A stretch of 64,000 nt of DNA from Arthrospira sp. PCC 9108 (GTDB lineage Bacteria > Cyanobacteriota > Cyanobacteriia > Cyanobacteriales > Microcoleaceae): the NCBI GenBank assembly GCA_016745315.1, contig CP066886.1, forward strand, positions 1,891,501-1,955,500, given 5' to 3'. Made by a program: the position numbers and the translations under genes. The notes beneath the pieces are model-generated. The model worked only from the letters and a program-made list of their open reading frames with translations. It had not been told where the DNA came from and made no database searches. This document shows positions 1 to 8,896 of the stretch, in pieces; the stretch's first letter is position 1, and every line of letters starts with the position of its first letter.

Positions 1-356
1 TGTCTAACAAATATGATATATCTGAAACTAATTGGTTTTTAGCTTACAACCAATACTTTATCAAAGAGGATGATACCCCACACGGAAGTAAACAATTGCC
101 AGATATATCAGGTAGTAAATTTGTGAGGATATTATTTGATGCAGACCAGGTTTCTATTTATTTGAAAATGGCAGGATGGTTAAAATTTTACACATACAAT
201 GATGTGAAGCAGAATATGATGGTTAAACGTGAAACTATTTGGCTAAATGAATATCAAATAATTGAATCACCACCATATAGTAATTTTTACTCAATATTTG
301 AACCCTGGGAGAGGATTAAATGGTTTACCCTTTATTTTTGGAGATTAATGCAATGA
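1..356 (+). CDS. phage-tail-associated protein, 5' end cut by window edge
   Basis: The reading frame is open from base 2, and if the base before the window is A it starts ATG-TCT-AAC, so probably only one base is missing. The protein (about 118 aa) is a homologue of the 118-aa protein at 30009-30365: both share LPDISG, KFVRILFDAD, KMAGWLKFY, QNMMVK and NEYQIIESPPYSNFY. No known domain is recognised. In the right-hand copy this gene directly follows a tail-fibre gene with an S74 chaperone domain, so a tail-fibre accessory role is inferred. Its stop overlaps the next gene's ATG (353). Confidence 0.7.
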   Translation, partial: SNKYDISETNWFLAYNQYFIKEDDTPHGSKQLPDISGSKFVRILFDADQVSIYLKMAGWLKFYTYNDVKQNMMVKRETIWLNEYQIIESPPYSNFYSIFEPWERIKWFTLYFWRLMQ

Positions 357-502
357 GTATAATAATACTAGAGGTTCTGTTATTGATCACTGTTATTGTT
401 TATTTGGGCATTGATTCATTGATAGGCAATAAAATAATTGAGTCTAAACTAGATTTAAACAATAAAAAGTTAGACATATTATTTGAGTTTTTGAAAAATT
501 AG
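353..502 (+). CDS. small membrane protein, shortened homologue of the 29754-30008 gene
   Basis: A 49-aa product beginning MSIIILEVLLLITVIVYLG, one hydrophobic helix followed by a polar tail. ATG at 353 overlaps the stop of the previous gene, which is why the upstream in-frame ATG at 320 was rejected. The homologue at 29754-30008 is 84 aa. Here a stop at 500-502 comes early, and sequence matching the homologue's C-terminus (KKQLEDKKQS, DDIDDDGWRKP) continues unread to about 607, so this copy is truncated. Size, membrane helix and position behind tail genes recall holin or tail-assembly accessory proteins, but no function is shown. Confidence 0.55.
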   Translation: MSIIILEVLLLITVIVYLGIDSLIGNKIIESKLDLNNKKLDILFEFLKN

Positions 503-983
503 TTAGTTCAGATAGTTGGTAAAAAACAGTTAGAAGATAAAAAGCAATCACCCCATCTCCCAATCAACAGAGATGATATTGATGATGATGGTTGGCGTAA
601 ACCCTAACACCTAACAGCTAACACCTAACAGCTACCCCAATAACTTAAATGGTCCCCTATGGTTTCTGACTATGGGGGTGTCTATTTATTTTTTGGCTAA
701 CGGACTGTTGCAACGGACTGTTAAAAATTTATATGAATGCTTACCCTATCATGTCCAGATAATACCCAGAACTACTTTACCCCTAACAGATAGCTTTACC
801 TACAACCTACGGCTAAGATTTTGGCTTAGGGTGTTTATTAGGGGTACTGGGTTTTGAACGAAATGAATACCCCTATAAATTGGAGACTTGCTGAGGATTA
901 TGTAGGTATCAGCGAGAGATGACGAAACAAGTCACCAGTTGAAAAGTTGTTTGGGGGTATCGCTTCAGTATGTCATAGCCAGG

Positions 984-1118
984 TTAGTCGTGATTATGCG
1001 ATCGCATTTTGTTGGTAGCGAGTAGGCTCCTCAAGATTTCACCAATAATCTGACTCCCATAGGGAACCAGGTAGGCGGTCTGATATCTTTGTACATTGAT
1101 AGGAGTATCGTTGTACAT
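984..1118 (-). CDS. conserved small protein of the repeat arm, N-terminally broken copy
   Basis: Reading left from ATG at 1118 gives about 44 aa starting MYNDTPINVQRYQTAYL and ending ATNKMRSHNHD. It matches the C-terminal three quarters of the 58-aa ORFs at 29190-29366 and 31777-31953. Upstream in frame a TAG replaces the N-terminal part seen in the other copies, so this copy is probably damaged. No family is recognised. A small gene in a fixed place beside a tyrosine recombinase could be a directionality factor, which is inference only. Confidence 0.4.
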   Translation of the reverse strand: MYNDTPINVQRYQTAYLVPYGSQIIGEILRSLLATNKMRSHNHD

Positions 1119-1220
1119 TGATAACCTAGTGGGTTCCCCCTACGGCTACCTACGGCTATCGTGTTGACTTGGAAGCATATCCCCCCTAACCGAAACAAAC
1201 ACTCTTAGGGGTGCGACCGA

Positions 1221-1279
1221 TGTGATAGCAGTCAATGGTTCGTAACGAACCGATAGGCTTGCCATTGACTGCTATCACA
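1221..1279. repeat. 59-nt hairpin of the repeat arm
   Basis: An 18-bp perfect stem, TGTGATAGCAGTCAATGG pairing with its complement ending at 1279, encloses a loop that contains a second palindrome, GGTTCGTAACGAACC. The same element occurs at 29088-29146 (opposite orientation) and 31997-32055. There is no T-run, so it is not an ordinary terminator. Confidence 0.8.
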
Positions 1280-1506
1280 AGGGAGTTACCCTATCGGTGT
1301 TTGGTTGGGGGTGGTATGGGTATTTGACAGATTGATTAAGTTGTGCTTATTGATTAACCCGTCAATAATTAAGATTTGTTGCTGAGGGATATGCGCTAAT
1401 TGTCCCGTGTGCTAAGACTGAGTTGAGTGTATTTTGTGTGTGACGGTACGACTATCGGGTTAAGTAAATTCCCGCTATCGCCGTCAGGATAAGGAAATAG
1501 AAAAAA

Positions 1507-1530
1507 CGGGACTGACGGGGCTCGAACCCG
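1507..1530 (-). other. tRNA 3'-end fragment, attachment-site remnant of the left module
   Basis: On the minus strand this reads a T-arm (GGTTCGAGCCCC) followed by the acceptor 3' strand CAGTCCCG. There is no D-arm or anticodon arm beside it; the next bases are the 25-bp recombinase motif. It occupies the same position as the tRNA-Asn 3' fragments beside the right-hand recombinase, so it is probably an att core from integration at another tRNA gene. The amino acid cannot be told from this fragment. Confidence 0.7.
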
Positions 1531-1534
1531 TTTT

Positions 1535-1603
1535 ATAGCCTATAACCCCTATTCTACCGTTACTCTAGTGCACTCAAAAGCGATCGCACATTTAGGAGTT
1601 AGT
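1535..1603. repeat. inverted repeat, distal side of the left recombinase gene
   Basis: It pairs with 5653-5724 in inverted orientation. The outer 25 bp (1535-1559, starting ATAGCCTATAACCCC) is identical in both arms, and so is the inner part around GCGATCGCACATTTAGGAG; the middle is diverged. The same 25 bp also flanks the right-hand recombinase at 27185-27209 and 28825-28849. Confidence 0.85.
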
Positions 1604-1612
1604 GCAAAGGAA

Positions 1613-1640
1613 AACCCCCTAGGTATTTAGCCTAGAGGGT
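1613..1640 (-). terminator. terminator of the left recombinase gene
   Basis: An inverted repeat ACCCTCTAGG / CCTAGGGGGT lies just past the recombinase stop on the minus strand and is followed by TTTTCC. The loop is short and the position fits a rho-independent terminator. Confidence 0.55.
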
Positions 1641-1664
1641 ATTGTGTTGTGGGTTTATTGGGGA

Positions 1665-4600
1665 TTAATCATCAAGCTGGTAAAGAGCTCTGATAATTGC
1701 CTTAACCTCTGGTAGGTCTGGATTAATGCCGATATTAATCAGGACTTGTTTCCCCATCTCTAGCGGTAATGGTTGCCTTTGATGTCTTGTTAGGATGCCT
1801 AACTCTGTCGCAAGATGGCGACGTTTTTTGTACTTGCCATCATTAACTGACACCGAGTGACCAAACGAACGCGCTCTGATTTCCTGTGGTATCCCGTTCA
1901 TCTCCCCTAGTTGGTTTCCAAGGTGTCGAAAGGCATAGGCTTGAGTTAGTCCCCAATTATGTCGTGATAACCAGTTGCGATGATTATTATTAAACATTTT
2001 TGGATTTTTAGACTCAGTAACAGGTAGATAAACGTTATGAATCCCTAGGCGGTTAATTAGAACCTTGTCTTTACTCATTGGGATAGCTAACCGCCAACCC
2101 GTTTTGGTACTGCCGCCAAAATTAGTAAACTCACCAATCACTAACACTAACTCAGTGTTATTGGGGTCTGAGATAGCCGGAAAAGTAATACCATCAATCT
2201 TAACTGGCTTAGTTAAATTTTGACCTGCTGCTACTTCAGACGGTCGTAATCCGTATAGGGTACACATTGCACTAACCCAACACCAACCATCACGCGCATT
2301 ATTGTCTACAGATGTTCTGTAGTCAGTGTTGCGTTTTTTATCTAACAAGCCTAGCAAGGTATCTAAATCTACACTTTGAGACTCCGTAAATACTGTTTGG
2401 GTTGGGTCAATTTTTTCTAGCTTGTCCAGTGCTTTTTTGCAGCCAGCCCGTTCCGCTACCTGCCTTAACTTGTAATATCGGTCTTTAAAATCCTTGTGCC
2501 CCACCGGACTGCTACCGAGTAGGGGTCGAGAGAGATGTCGCCATCTCCCCCTCCCATACAAAACCGTACATGAGACTTTCACCTCATACGGCTCCTAGTT
2601 TGACCGTCTCCTTGTTAAGAGTACAGCATCATCTCTTCATCAAGAGCTGTTTTATCGTCGTGACAATGGCGGTGTAATAATTGAAGATTCTTGTAGTCAT
2701 CCTTTCCGCCTTGGCTTCTAGGTACAATGTGGTCTATTTCAATTAAGTCTGATGGGGTAAAGAATTGCCCACACCAGGTACATCTACCTTTTTGTTTTTT
2801 GAGTAGTTTTGCTACCCTAATTGGCGTGTCGATTGCTTGTCCTTTCCTGGTTGCCCAGTAAGTCCAATTTCCGTCGTATGGTGTTGCGTCGGGGCGTATT
2901 AGGGTATGTCTGACAATTGGAGTCCAGTTATGTTTGAATAGATGTAACCCATCTTTGGTTTGGAATAGCCAATTTTCGTGTCTTTCTTTCCCATTGCTAA
3001 GTTTAATTGTTCCATGTCTGAAATAATTACTTAGCTTTTCGTGATTTGCCTTTCCGCATCTTGATACTGTCCATGCCTTTAACATTTGCCAGATTGTTTT
3101 GTCTAGCTTATTGAAGGTCTCTGTTGAGACTACCGCTGAGTAATAATTTGACCATCCCCGAATAATTGGATTTAGTCTACTAATCAAGGCTGATTGAGGT
3201 GCTGTTCTATGTTGTTTAATCACACCTTTAATCACTTCTGTGTGGGCTTTAACTGCTTTGTTGCTGGGTTTTATGTGGGTTTTATGTCCGATTAATCGAC
3301 TCTTAGGCCCCCTGTTTTCCCAGATTTATACTTTCCTACGGGATATTGCCTGATATTGAATCCTAGAAAATCAAACCCAGGTTCCTCAATCTTGCCATTA
3401 TACTCAATAGGATTGAGTGTGTGACATATTCGGGTTTTTTCAGGTCTAATCTCTAGTCCTACAGGTTTTAGCCATATAGAAATAGCAGTCATGCACTGTT
3501 CAATGATTCCTAGGTCTTTGGAGATGACCACAAAATCATCGGCATATCTTATAAGGTTTACCTGATTGGTGCTGCCTTTATTTGGATACATTTCTTTGAC
3601 TAACCTTTCTATTCCATCCAGTGCGATGTTGGCTAGTAGTGGACTTATTACTCCTCCTTGGGGTGTCCCTGCTTCTGTATCCTCAAATACACCGTTATCT
3701 AGCACGCCAGCTTTGAGCCATTGTTTCAGGTCTCTCTTCAAGCTGCTTGGACAATGAATTTTGGACAATAGGTAATCATGGTTTATTCGGTCAAAGCATT
3801 TTGCTATATCAGCATCAAGAACATAGTATTGTCCTTGATTTATGGCAGTATATATTCTACTTATTGCATCTTGTGCTGACCGTCCGGGTCGGAACCCATA
3901 GCTTGTGCCTTCAAACCTCGATTCCCATTCAGGTTCGAGGGCCGACTTAACCAAAGCTTGCCTTGCTCTATCTTGGATTGTGGGTATGCCTAGTGGGCGT
4001 TTTTCATCCCTACCAGGTTTTGGAATCCACACCCTTCGCAGTGGTTTTGCTTTGAGGTTTCCCTTAATGTTTTTGACAATTTCTAACCTTTGTCTTGGAG
4101 AGATTGCTCTTACTCCATCAACCCCGGCTGTTTTCTTGCCTTGATTATCTTGGGTCACTCGCCGCACTGCTAAGAGCCGGGCATAATACGATTTCACCAA
4201 TAGACGTTGCAACCTTCGTGCCTTTGCGTCTTGTCCCGATTTAGCTGCTTGAAATATACTCTTTTGGAGCTTGAAAACTTTCCGTTGAACCTTAGTCCAT
4301 GGGATTGCCTTCCATGCGTTGTTCGTAGTCTTGATTGGTTTGGGTTTACCAAATCCTTTCTTTAAACTCGCTATCGCCATTTTGACTCTTATTAGACTCT
4401 ATTCTTACAATCAAACCGTGACCTGTTAGCATATCCCTACCATTACAGCAGGGCGTTGGCTTCTGGTCACATCTCACATCCTCTAGGACTTGCGGTTACA
4501 CTTATCCCTACTGATATCTCGACCAGATAATCAGAGTCCAGGAGGACTTAAAACGTTCCGTTTATATGGGCATTCCATCTTTAGATTTGTCCTCTCCACC

Positions 4601-5649
4601 GGGGTACTTTTAAAGGTCTGTGTAGGTAGTAAAAAAAAACCCCTACTTTTCCCCTTACTCTTTTGAGCGCAGCGTATCAACCTATTTCGCTACTTACTCT
4701 TTACGATGGTTCAAGCCAGACATTCGGTTTCCCTAATCATGGATGGTTGGCAGTGGTCTCGTTTCTGGTGTTAGGTTGCACCTCGGAGCCTTCCGTTCCC
4801 CGCTTCAATCCTGGGGTTGTGATTCCCAAAACTGGGGGTGGCTATCGCCGTTACCCTAATTTCCTAACTTTTACTTATCCATTTTTGGACATCCTATAAG
4901 GAATTTGTATGAGTTAGTTTGTTTTGACCTTGGGTTCCCTGCCTTGATTTGTATCGTAGGATACTAATCGTTGGGACATATAAACAGTTATGAGGATGGT
5001 CAGGAGTGCGCTCCTTATATTCAACCAAGGGGTTGAAGTCCCCACCAGGCGGTTATTTCGGGTATTGCAACCCTATTTCATGCCTGAACGTCTCGCACTC
5101 TTTTAATGGAGTATACAAGGCTTCTTTTATACCCTCCCAAGTGACGTAACTATCCCAGTCTGTAACTTTGTCAAATACATCTAAGAAACACCGTTTAAAT
5201 GAAGCTCTGTCACTAGCCATATCGCGAGAGCGCTTCCGTTTAGTGTTCTTGTGTACCCCATTAAAGTAATCATCTTCCATCTCTTTAAACACTTGGCGAT
5301 AGGTGATTAAGTCGTTTTCCAAAGGGGTTTTGTTTTCATCAAGGATAGTAGCCTTGTACCAGTCGAGCCATTCAGACACCGACTGAAATTGTCCGTCAAG
5401 GGATTTATGAACTAACCAGGCCTTATCAACGGGCTTACGGATACCCTCAAAAGTGAACTGACAATTACATCCTCGCTGCTTACGCCCTCCCGTCTCCGGG
5501 TCAGTAGTGATGTCTAGCTGAATTGTCCCCCGGTTACGCTTAATCCTGACACCTTTGGGACATTGTTTGCGGGATAGGTTGAAAAACTCAAGAATATCCT
5601 CAAAGCCTTGATATGTACCACTATGTGTACTGTTTGTACTTGCACTCAT
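1665..5649 (-). CDS. tyrosine recombinase, gene interrupted by a group II intron
   Basis: Exon 1 is 5649-5099 and exon 2 is 2517-1665. Removing the intron between them (GTGCG start at 5098, end at 2518) joins ...LYTPLK to DGSSPVGHKDFKDRYY in frame and gives 467 aa, close to the 485-aa recombinase at 27259-28716. Catalytic features visible in exon 2 are YGLRPSE (first Arg), KTGWR, AYAFRHLG (Tyr in place of the usual first His, then Arg), FGHS and GKYKKR with the likely nucleophile Tyr. The gene reads toward the tail block and is flanked by inverted 25-bp motifs. Function depends on intron splicing; whether that happens is not known from sequence. Confidence 0.85.
2518..5098 (-). mobile_element. 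group II intron inside the recombinase gene
   Basis: The 5' end is GTGCGAGACG at 5098. The 3' region has a domain V hairpin (GAGCCGTATGAGG...ACGGTT, about 2565-2600), then domain VI, ending ...CGACCCCTACT at 2518. Length is 2581 bp, with about 720 nt of ribozyme domain I-III before the reverse-transcriptase ORF. The same ribozyme is seen at 12987-15626. The exons rejoin in frame, so the borders are well supported. It looks the least damaged of the three large intron copies. Confidence 0.9.
2615..4380 (-). CDS. group II intron reverse transcriptase/maturase with HNH endonuclease, one frame break
   Basis: ATG at 4380 starts MAIASLKKGFGK. The N-terminal RT0-like region and fingers/palm follow (GIPTIQDR, SYGFRPGRSAQDA, TPQGGVISPLLANI), with the catalytic YADD and a maturase region. 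The C-terminal HNH endonuclease has CTWCGQ, EIDHIVPRSQGGK and NLQLLHRHCH. The frame breaks at 3308-3312, where a run of five G (minus strand) follows ACA. Six G would read GKTGGPKSRLIGHKTHIKPS and give one intact protein of about 588 aa. The protein splices and mobilises the intron RNA by target-primed reverse transcription. Given similar breaks elsewhere, a base-calling error is plausible. Confidence 0.85.
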
Positions 5650-5652
5650 TTG

Positions 5653-5724
5653 GCACTAACTCCTAAATGTGCGATCGCTTTCGAGCGCATTATAATGGCG
5701 GTAGAATAGGGGTTATAGGCTATC
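5653..5724. repeat. inverted repeat, start side of the left recombinase gene
   Basis: Inverted partner of 1535-1603; the 25-bp motif is at 5699-5723. It overlaps the recombinase promoter region. Unlike the right-hand module, no tRNA fragment follows on the outer side (5725-5854 has no recognisable feature), so the outer att side seems lost or different here. Confidence 0.8.
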
Positions 5725-5854
5725 CTGATGACTTCTGAATCCCATCGTTCGCCCTGGGGCTGAATTCCCCCTGTTTTTTTGTGTGACTACTACTCACGGG
5801 ACGACCTATGGTGGAGTCCTTCGTTGGAAGTCTCCAGACTCCCCATCCCTGATT

Positions 5855-6685
5855 TTAGATGGCGATCGCTTCTAACGAACAAGCCTTCTCCAGGTAATCA
5901 TACCAGGCTTCCATACCTTCCCCAGTACGAGCAGATACCTCCAAAATCTCAGCTTGTGGTGCAATGCGGCGGATATTGTTAATCGCAGTTTCGCGATCGA
6001 ACCCTACCGCTTCCGCAATGTCGATTTTATTGATGATGGCTATATTGGCAGTTTTGAACAGAGTCGGATATTTTAGGGGTTTATCTTCTCCTTCCGTCAC
6101 CGACAACACAGCTACCCGCAAATTTTCCCCCAGGTCGTAGGCGGCGGGACAAACTAGGTTCCCCACATTTTCGATAAATAATAATTGCAGATTATCCAGG
6201 TTGATTTTACTTAAAGCCTGGGAGATCATTTCCGCTTCCAGATGACAGACGCTTCCCGTCGTAATTTGCACTACCTGCATTCGAGTTCGTCGCAACCTTT
6301 GAGCATCATTATCCGTTTCCAGGTCTCCCACAATCACCGCACTATTGAGACGGGAACCCATATCTGATAAAGTGCGTTCCAGCAATGCTGTTTTTCCTGA
6401 ACCGGGAGAAGACAGCACATTGATCGCAAAAAGTTTTTTTGCTAAAAAGAAACCTCGATTTCTTTCCGCGAGTCGGTCATTTTTGGAAAGGATGGCTGTG
6501 TGAACATCCACCGTTTGATGTTCGGTGTGCTGATGATCATGGCTATGATCATGGTTATGATCATGGTGGTGGTGATGATCGTGACCATGGTGGTGATCGT
6601 GACCATGATCGTGATCGTGATCTATGGCGTGACTGTGAATGTGGATGTTTCCTGGTGTGACGGCGCAACCGCAATTGGTACACAT
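5855..6685 (-). CDS. hypB: hydrogenase nickel incorporation GTPase HypB
   Basis: 276 aa. The N-terminal CTNCGC is the high-affinity nickel site of HypB. Residues about 15-57 are a histidine-rich stretch with 23 His that can store nickel. The G domain has SSPGSGKT (Walker A), the ENVGNLVCPAAYDLGE segment with the metal-binding Cys of the GTPase domain, and NKID. HypB delivers nickel to NiFe-hydrogenase precursors (in some organisms also to urease) in the cytoplasm with HypA. hypA lies 2 bp upstream, so the two form an operon. No hydrogenase structural gene is in the window. Confidence 0.95.
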   Translation of the reverse strand: MCTNCGCAVTPGNIHIHSHAIDHDHDHGHDHHHGHDHHHHHDHNHDHSHDHQHTEHQTVDVHTAILSKNDRLAERNRGFFLAKKLFAINVLSSPGSGKTALLERTLSDMGSRLNSAVIVGDLETDNDAQRLRRTRMQVVQITTGSVCHLEAEMISQALSKINLDNLQLLFIENVGNLVCPAAYDLGENLRVAVLSVTEGEDKPLKYPTLFKTANIAIINKIDIAEAVGFDRETAINNIRRIAPQAEILEVSARTGEGMEAWYDYLEKACSLEAIAI

Positions 6686-6687
6686 AA

Positions 6688-7029
6688 CTACGAAACCTCT
6701 AAGGATGTCAGTTCTAATTCTCTTCCTTGGCGAATGTCAAGACTGGGTTCGCCGCACTGGGGACATTCATAAAACCAGGTTTTGGGTTCAAATTCCTGAT
6801 TACAGTGCTGACAGTAACAGCGAACCGGGAGATAGTCGATCTCAAATTTGGCTTTGGCGGCGATCGTTCCAGCAACCACGACATCAAAAGCAAATTCTAG
6901 GGCTTCTACGGCTACTCCAGAATCAGCGCCTACTGTCATTTTAATACGGTGAATCTGATTAGCGCCTTGTTCTTTGGCTTTTTGTAAGGCGATCGCTAGG
7001 GTTTGTTCCATAATGCCAACTTCGTGCAT
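6688..7029 (-). CDS. hypA: hydrogenase nickel insertion protein HypA
   Basis: 113 aa from ATG at 7029. The family begins Met-His-Glu because the N-terminal amine and His2 bind nickel, so MHEVGIMEQTL was preferred over ATGs five residues or fewer upstream (7044, 7035). The zinc site is CQHC...CPQCG. HypA docks on the hydrogenase large subunit and receives nickel from HypB, whose gene follows directly. Confidence 0.93.
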   Translation of the reverse strand: MHEVGIMEQTLAIALQKAKEQGANQIHRIKMTVGADSGVAVEALEFAFDVVVAGTIAAKAKFEIDYLPVRCYCQHCNQEFEPKTWFYECPQCGEPSLDIRQGRELELTSLEVS

Positions 7030-7062
7030 CGCCATTGACTCCAATTATAGATGAGAGGAAAC

Positions 7063-7094
7063 CAGAAACCCGATTTTTGTGAAAACCGGGTTTC
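7063..7094 (-). terminator. hairpin between gap1 and hypA
   Basis: GGAAACCCGGTTTT and its imperfect complement form a stem just past the gap1 stop. The stem belongs to a family of AAACCCGGTTTC repeats seen elsewhere in the window (21160, 21380, 43055), so it may be a dispersed repeat that also ends gap1 transcription. Confidence 0.4.
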
Positions 7095-7143
7095 CCTAAA
7101 ATGGGTTCGCGTAGCCTCTGGAAACCATAGGCGCACTTGGTGA

Positions 7144-8166
7144 CTACAGCAAGCCGTCAGCCTTAGCCATAGATAGCATTAGGTCAATTACACGACAGGA
7201 ATAACCCCATTCGTTATCGTACCAAGATACTATTTTAAAGAAATTAGAGTTCAGTTCGATTCCCGCTCCCGCATCAAAAATGCTAGAATGACCGTCCGTA
7301 ATAAAGTCCGAAGAAACTACATCTTCATCTGTGTATCCTAAAATGCCTTTCATCGCACCTTCGGAAGCCGATTTCATCGCTGCACAAATCTCGTCATAGG
7401 TCGTGGCTTTTTCTGTGCGGAAAGTTAGGTCTACCGCTGAGACGTTAGGAGTGGGAACCCGGAAAGCCATACCAGTTAAACGGCCTTTTAGTTCTGGTAA
7501 TACTAGGGTAACAGCTTTAGCCGCTCCGGTGGAAGCCGGGATGATGTTTTGAGTCGCACCACGTCCACCACGCCAGTCTTTGCGACTAGGACCGTCTACC
7601 GTTGGTTGAGTCGCCGTCAAAGAGTGAACTGTGGTCATTAGACCTTCTGCTAACCCAAAGTTGTCTTGAATAACTTTAGAAATCGGCGCTAAACAGTTAG
7701 TGGTACAACTAGCATTGGAAACAATGGGGTGAGAAGCTGGATCGAAGTCTTGATGGTTAACCCCAACCACTAAGGTTTTGACTTTTTCTGGGTCTTTGGT
7801 GGGTGCGGAAATAACTACCCGTTTAGCACCTGCTTCGATGTGCTTATAAGCGCCATCATAGTTGGTAAATAAGCCAGTAGATTCTACTACATAATCTACT
7901 CCTAGTTCCTTCCATGGTAGTTGGGTGGGGTCTTTGATAGATGTACAGCGAATGGTCTGTCCATCCACAACAATGGCTTCATCTTCGGATTCTACTTTAC
8001 CGTTAAAGCGTCCGTGGGTAGAGTCGTATTTTAACAGGTATGCTAAGGCATCAGCCGGAACGAGATCGTTAATGCCGACAAACTGAATGTCAGGGTGTTG
8101 GCTACCATAGCGCATTACTAAGCGTCCGATGCGACCAAAGCCGTTAATACCTACTTTAATTGCCAT
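7144..8166 (-). CDS. gap1: glyceraldehyde-3-phosphate dehydrogenase, glycolytic NAD type
   Basis: 340 aa. The NAD-binding start is INGFGRIGRL; the catalytic Cys is in SNASCTTNC; THE VHSLTATQ and GPSRKDWRGGRG segments follow the glycolytic GapA/Gap1 pattern rather than the NADP-linked Calvin-cycle Gap2. Asp in GINDL after the second beta strand also fits NAD preference. It oxidises glyceraldehyde-3-phosphate to 1,3-bisphosphoglycerate in the cytoplasm. It is divergent from pfkA with 730 bp between, and tal is nearby, so three sugar-catabolism genes cluster here. Confidence 0.93.
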   Translation of the reverse strand: MAIKVGINGFGRIGRLVMRYGSQHPDIQFVGINDLVPADALAYLLKYDSTHGRFNGKVESEDEAIVVDGQTIRCTSIKDPTQLPWKELGVDYVVESTGLFTNYDGAYKHIEAGAKRVVISAPTKDPEKVKTLVVGVNHQDFDPASHPIVSNASCTTNCLAPISKVIQDNFGLAEGLMTTVHSLTATQPTVDGPSRKDWRGGRGATQNIIPASTGAAKAVTLVLPELKGRLTGMAFRVPTPNVSAVDLTFRTEKATTYDEICAAMKSASEGAMKGILGYTDEDVVSSDFITDGHSSIFDAGAGIELNSNFFKIVSWYDNEWGYSCRVIDLMLSMAKADGLL

Positions 8167-8896
8167 GATTTAGATAATCCTCCGTTGGGATAATACTACT
8201 GTATTAACTGCTGTTAAAAAATAGATTTTAACAGCGAAATTTTAGGGCTAGATTTATTGACTAGCCGAGAAAATAGCAACTCTGGGACTGAGTTTAACTG
8301 CTGGTATTCTACCACAGTGAGCGGGTTGGTAATGCAGCTTAAACAATTATTAATTGTTCAACAAGTATGCGATCGCCCTAGGGGGAGATTACCAGATCAA
8401 CCTTACCACAGCTATATGCTTTTACCAAATTTCGGTCAAGGGAAGGAATCTTAAATTAATCTTAAATTTGTGGTCTGATGTCAGGATTTCCTCAAATTTC
8501 CCGATATCATTTATGCACAATTATGGGATTTTGTCAACTCCTAGATAAGTGGCGATCGGCTGATACGATCTAGTTGTAAAATTTGAGTAACGGGGTTTAA
8601 ACCCAGGTTAAGAAAAACTAAAAAAAACCAAAATTATACATCCTTTGGTGTGATTGGCTGTAGGATTTGAAGTGTGACGGTAACAACGGCTCAATGGGCT
8701 CGAAGAACTAAAGCCCAGACTAACCAAGATAGCCCAGTTTAACGGGAAGATTGCCCATATCCCTAAAGACAGGTTGCATAAGTTGACGACCAATTTGGCA
8801 AAAACCAAAACTAGATTGGGATGGAAAACCTGGAACTGTCCGGGAGAAGGCGATCGGCAAGAATTGAAGTTCCTAACTTTTGGAGGCTTACATATT
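8167..8896. other. divergent intergenic region, gap1/pfkA
   Basis: No ORF or RNA gene could be supported. The region must hold the promoters of both divergent genes. Its right end carries the pfkA ribosome-binding site GGAGG (8882-8886), ten bases before ATG at 8897, which decides the start against the upstream in-frame ATG at 8774. Confidence 0.5.

Larger units (their letters stand above)
695..1530. repeat. repeat arm of the left recombinase module
   Basis: This stretch is a diverged copy of the two 814-bp arms at 28854-29667 and 31476-32289, in the same orientation as the latter. It runs from GGCTAACGGACTGTTGC (about 695) through the segments GAAACAAGTCACCAGTTG and TGTACATTGATA and a long hairpin to a tRNA 3' fragment at 1507-1530. 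Apart from the small minus-strand ORF at 984-1118 there is no gene. The stretch 503-694 matches the downstream part of the right-hand tail block. Confidence 0.8.

Noticed and set aside
1507..1530. Complete tRNA gene
   Set aside because: Only the T-arm and acceptor 3' strand are present. The bases upstream on the minus strand are the 25-bp recombinase motif, not an anticodon arm.
4663..4899. ORF in the 5' part of a group II intron, also seen inverted at 13195-13422
   Set aside because: It lies in conserved ribozyme domain I. Similarity between copies comes from RNA structure, not coding.
6439..6772. Plus-strand ORFs opposite hypB
   Set aside because: They are the complement of the His-rich hypB stretch, whose CAT/GAT repeats keep other frames open.
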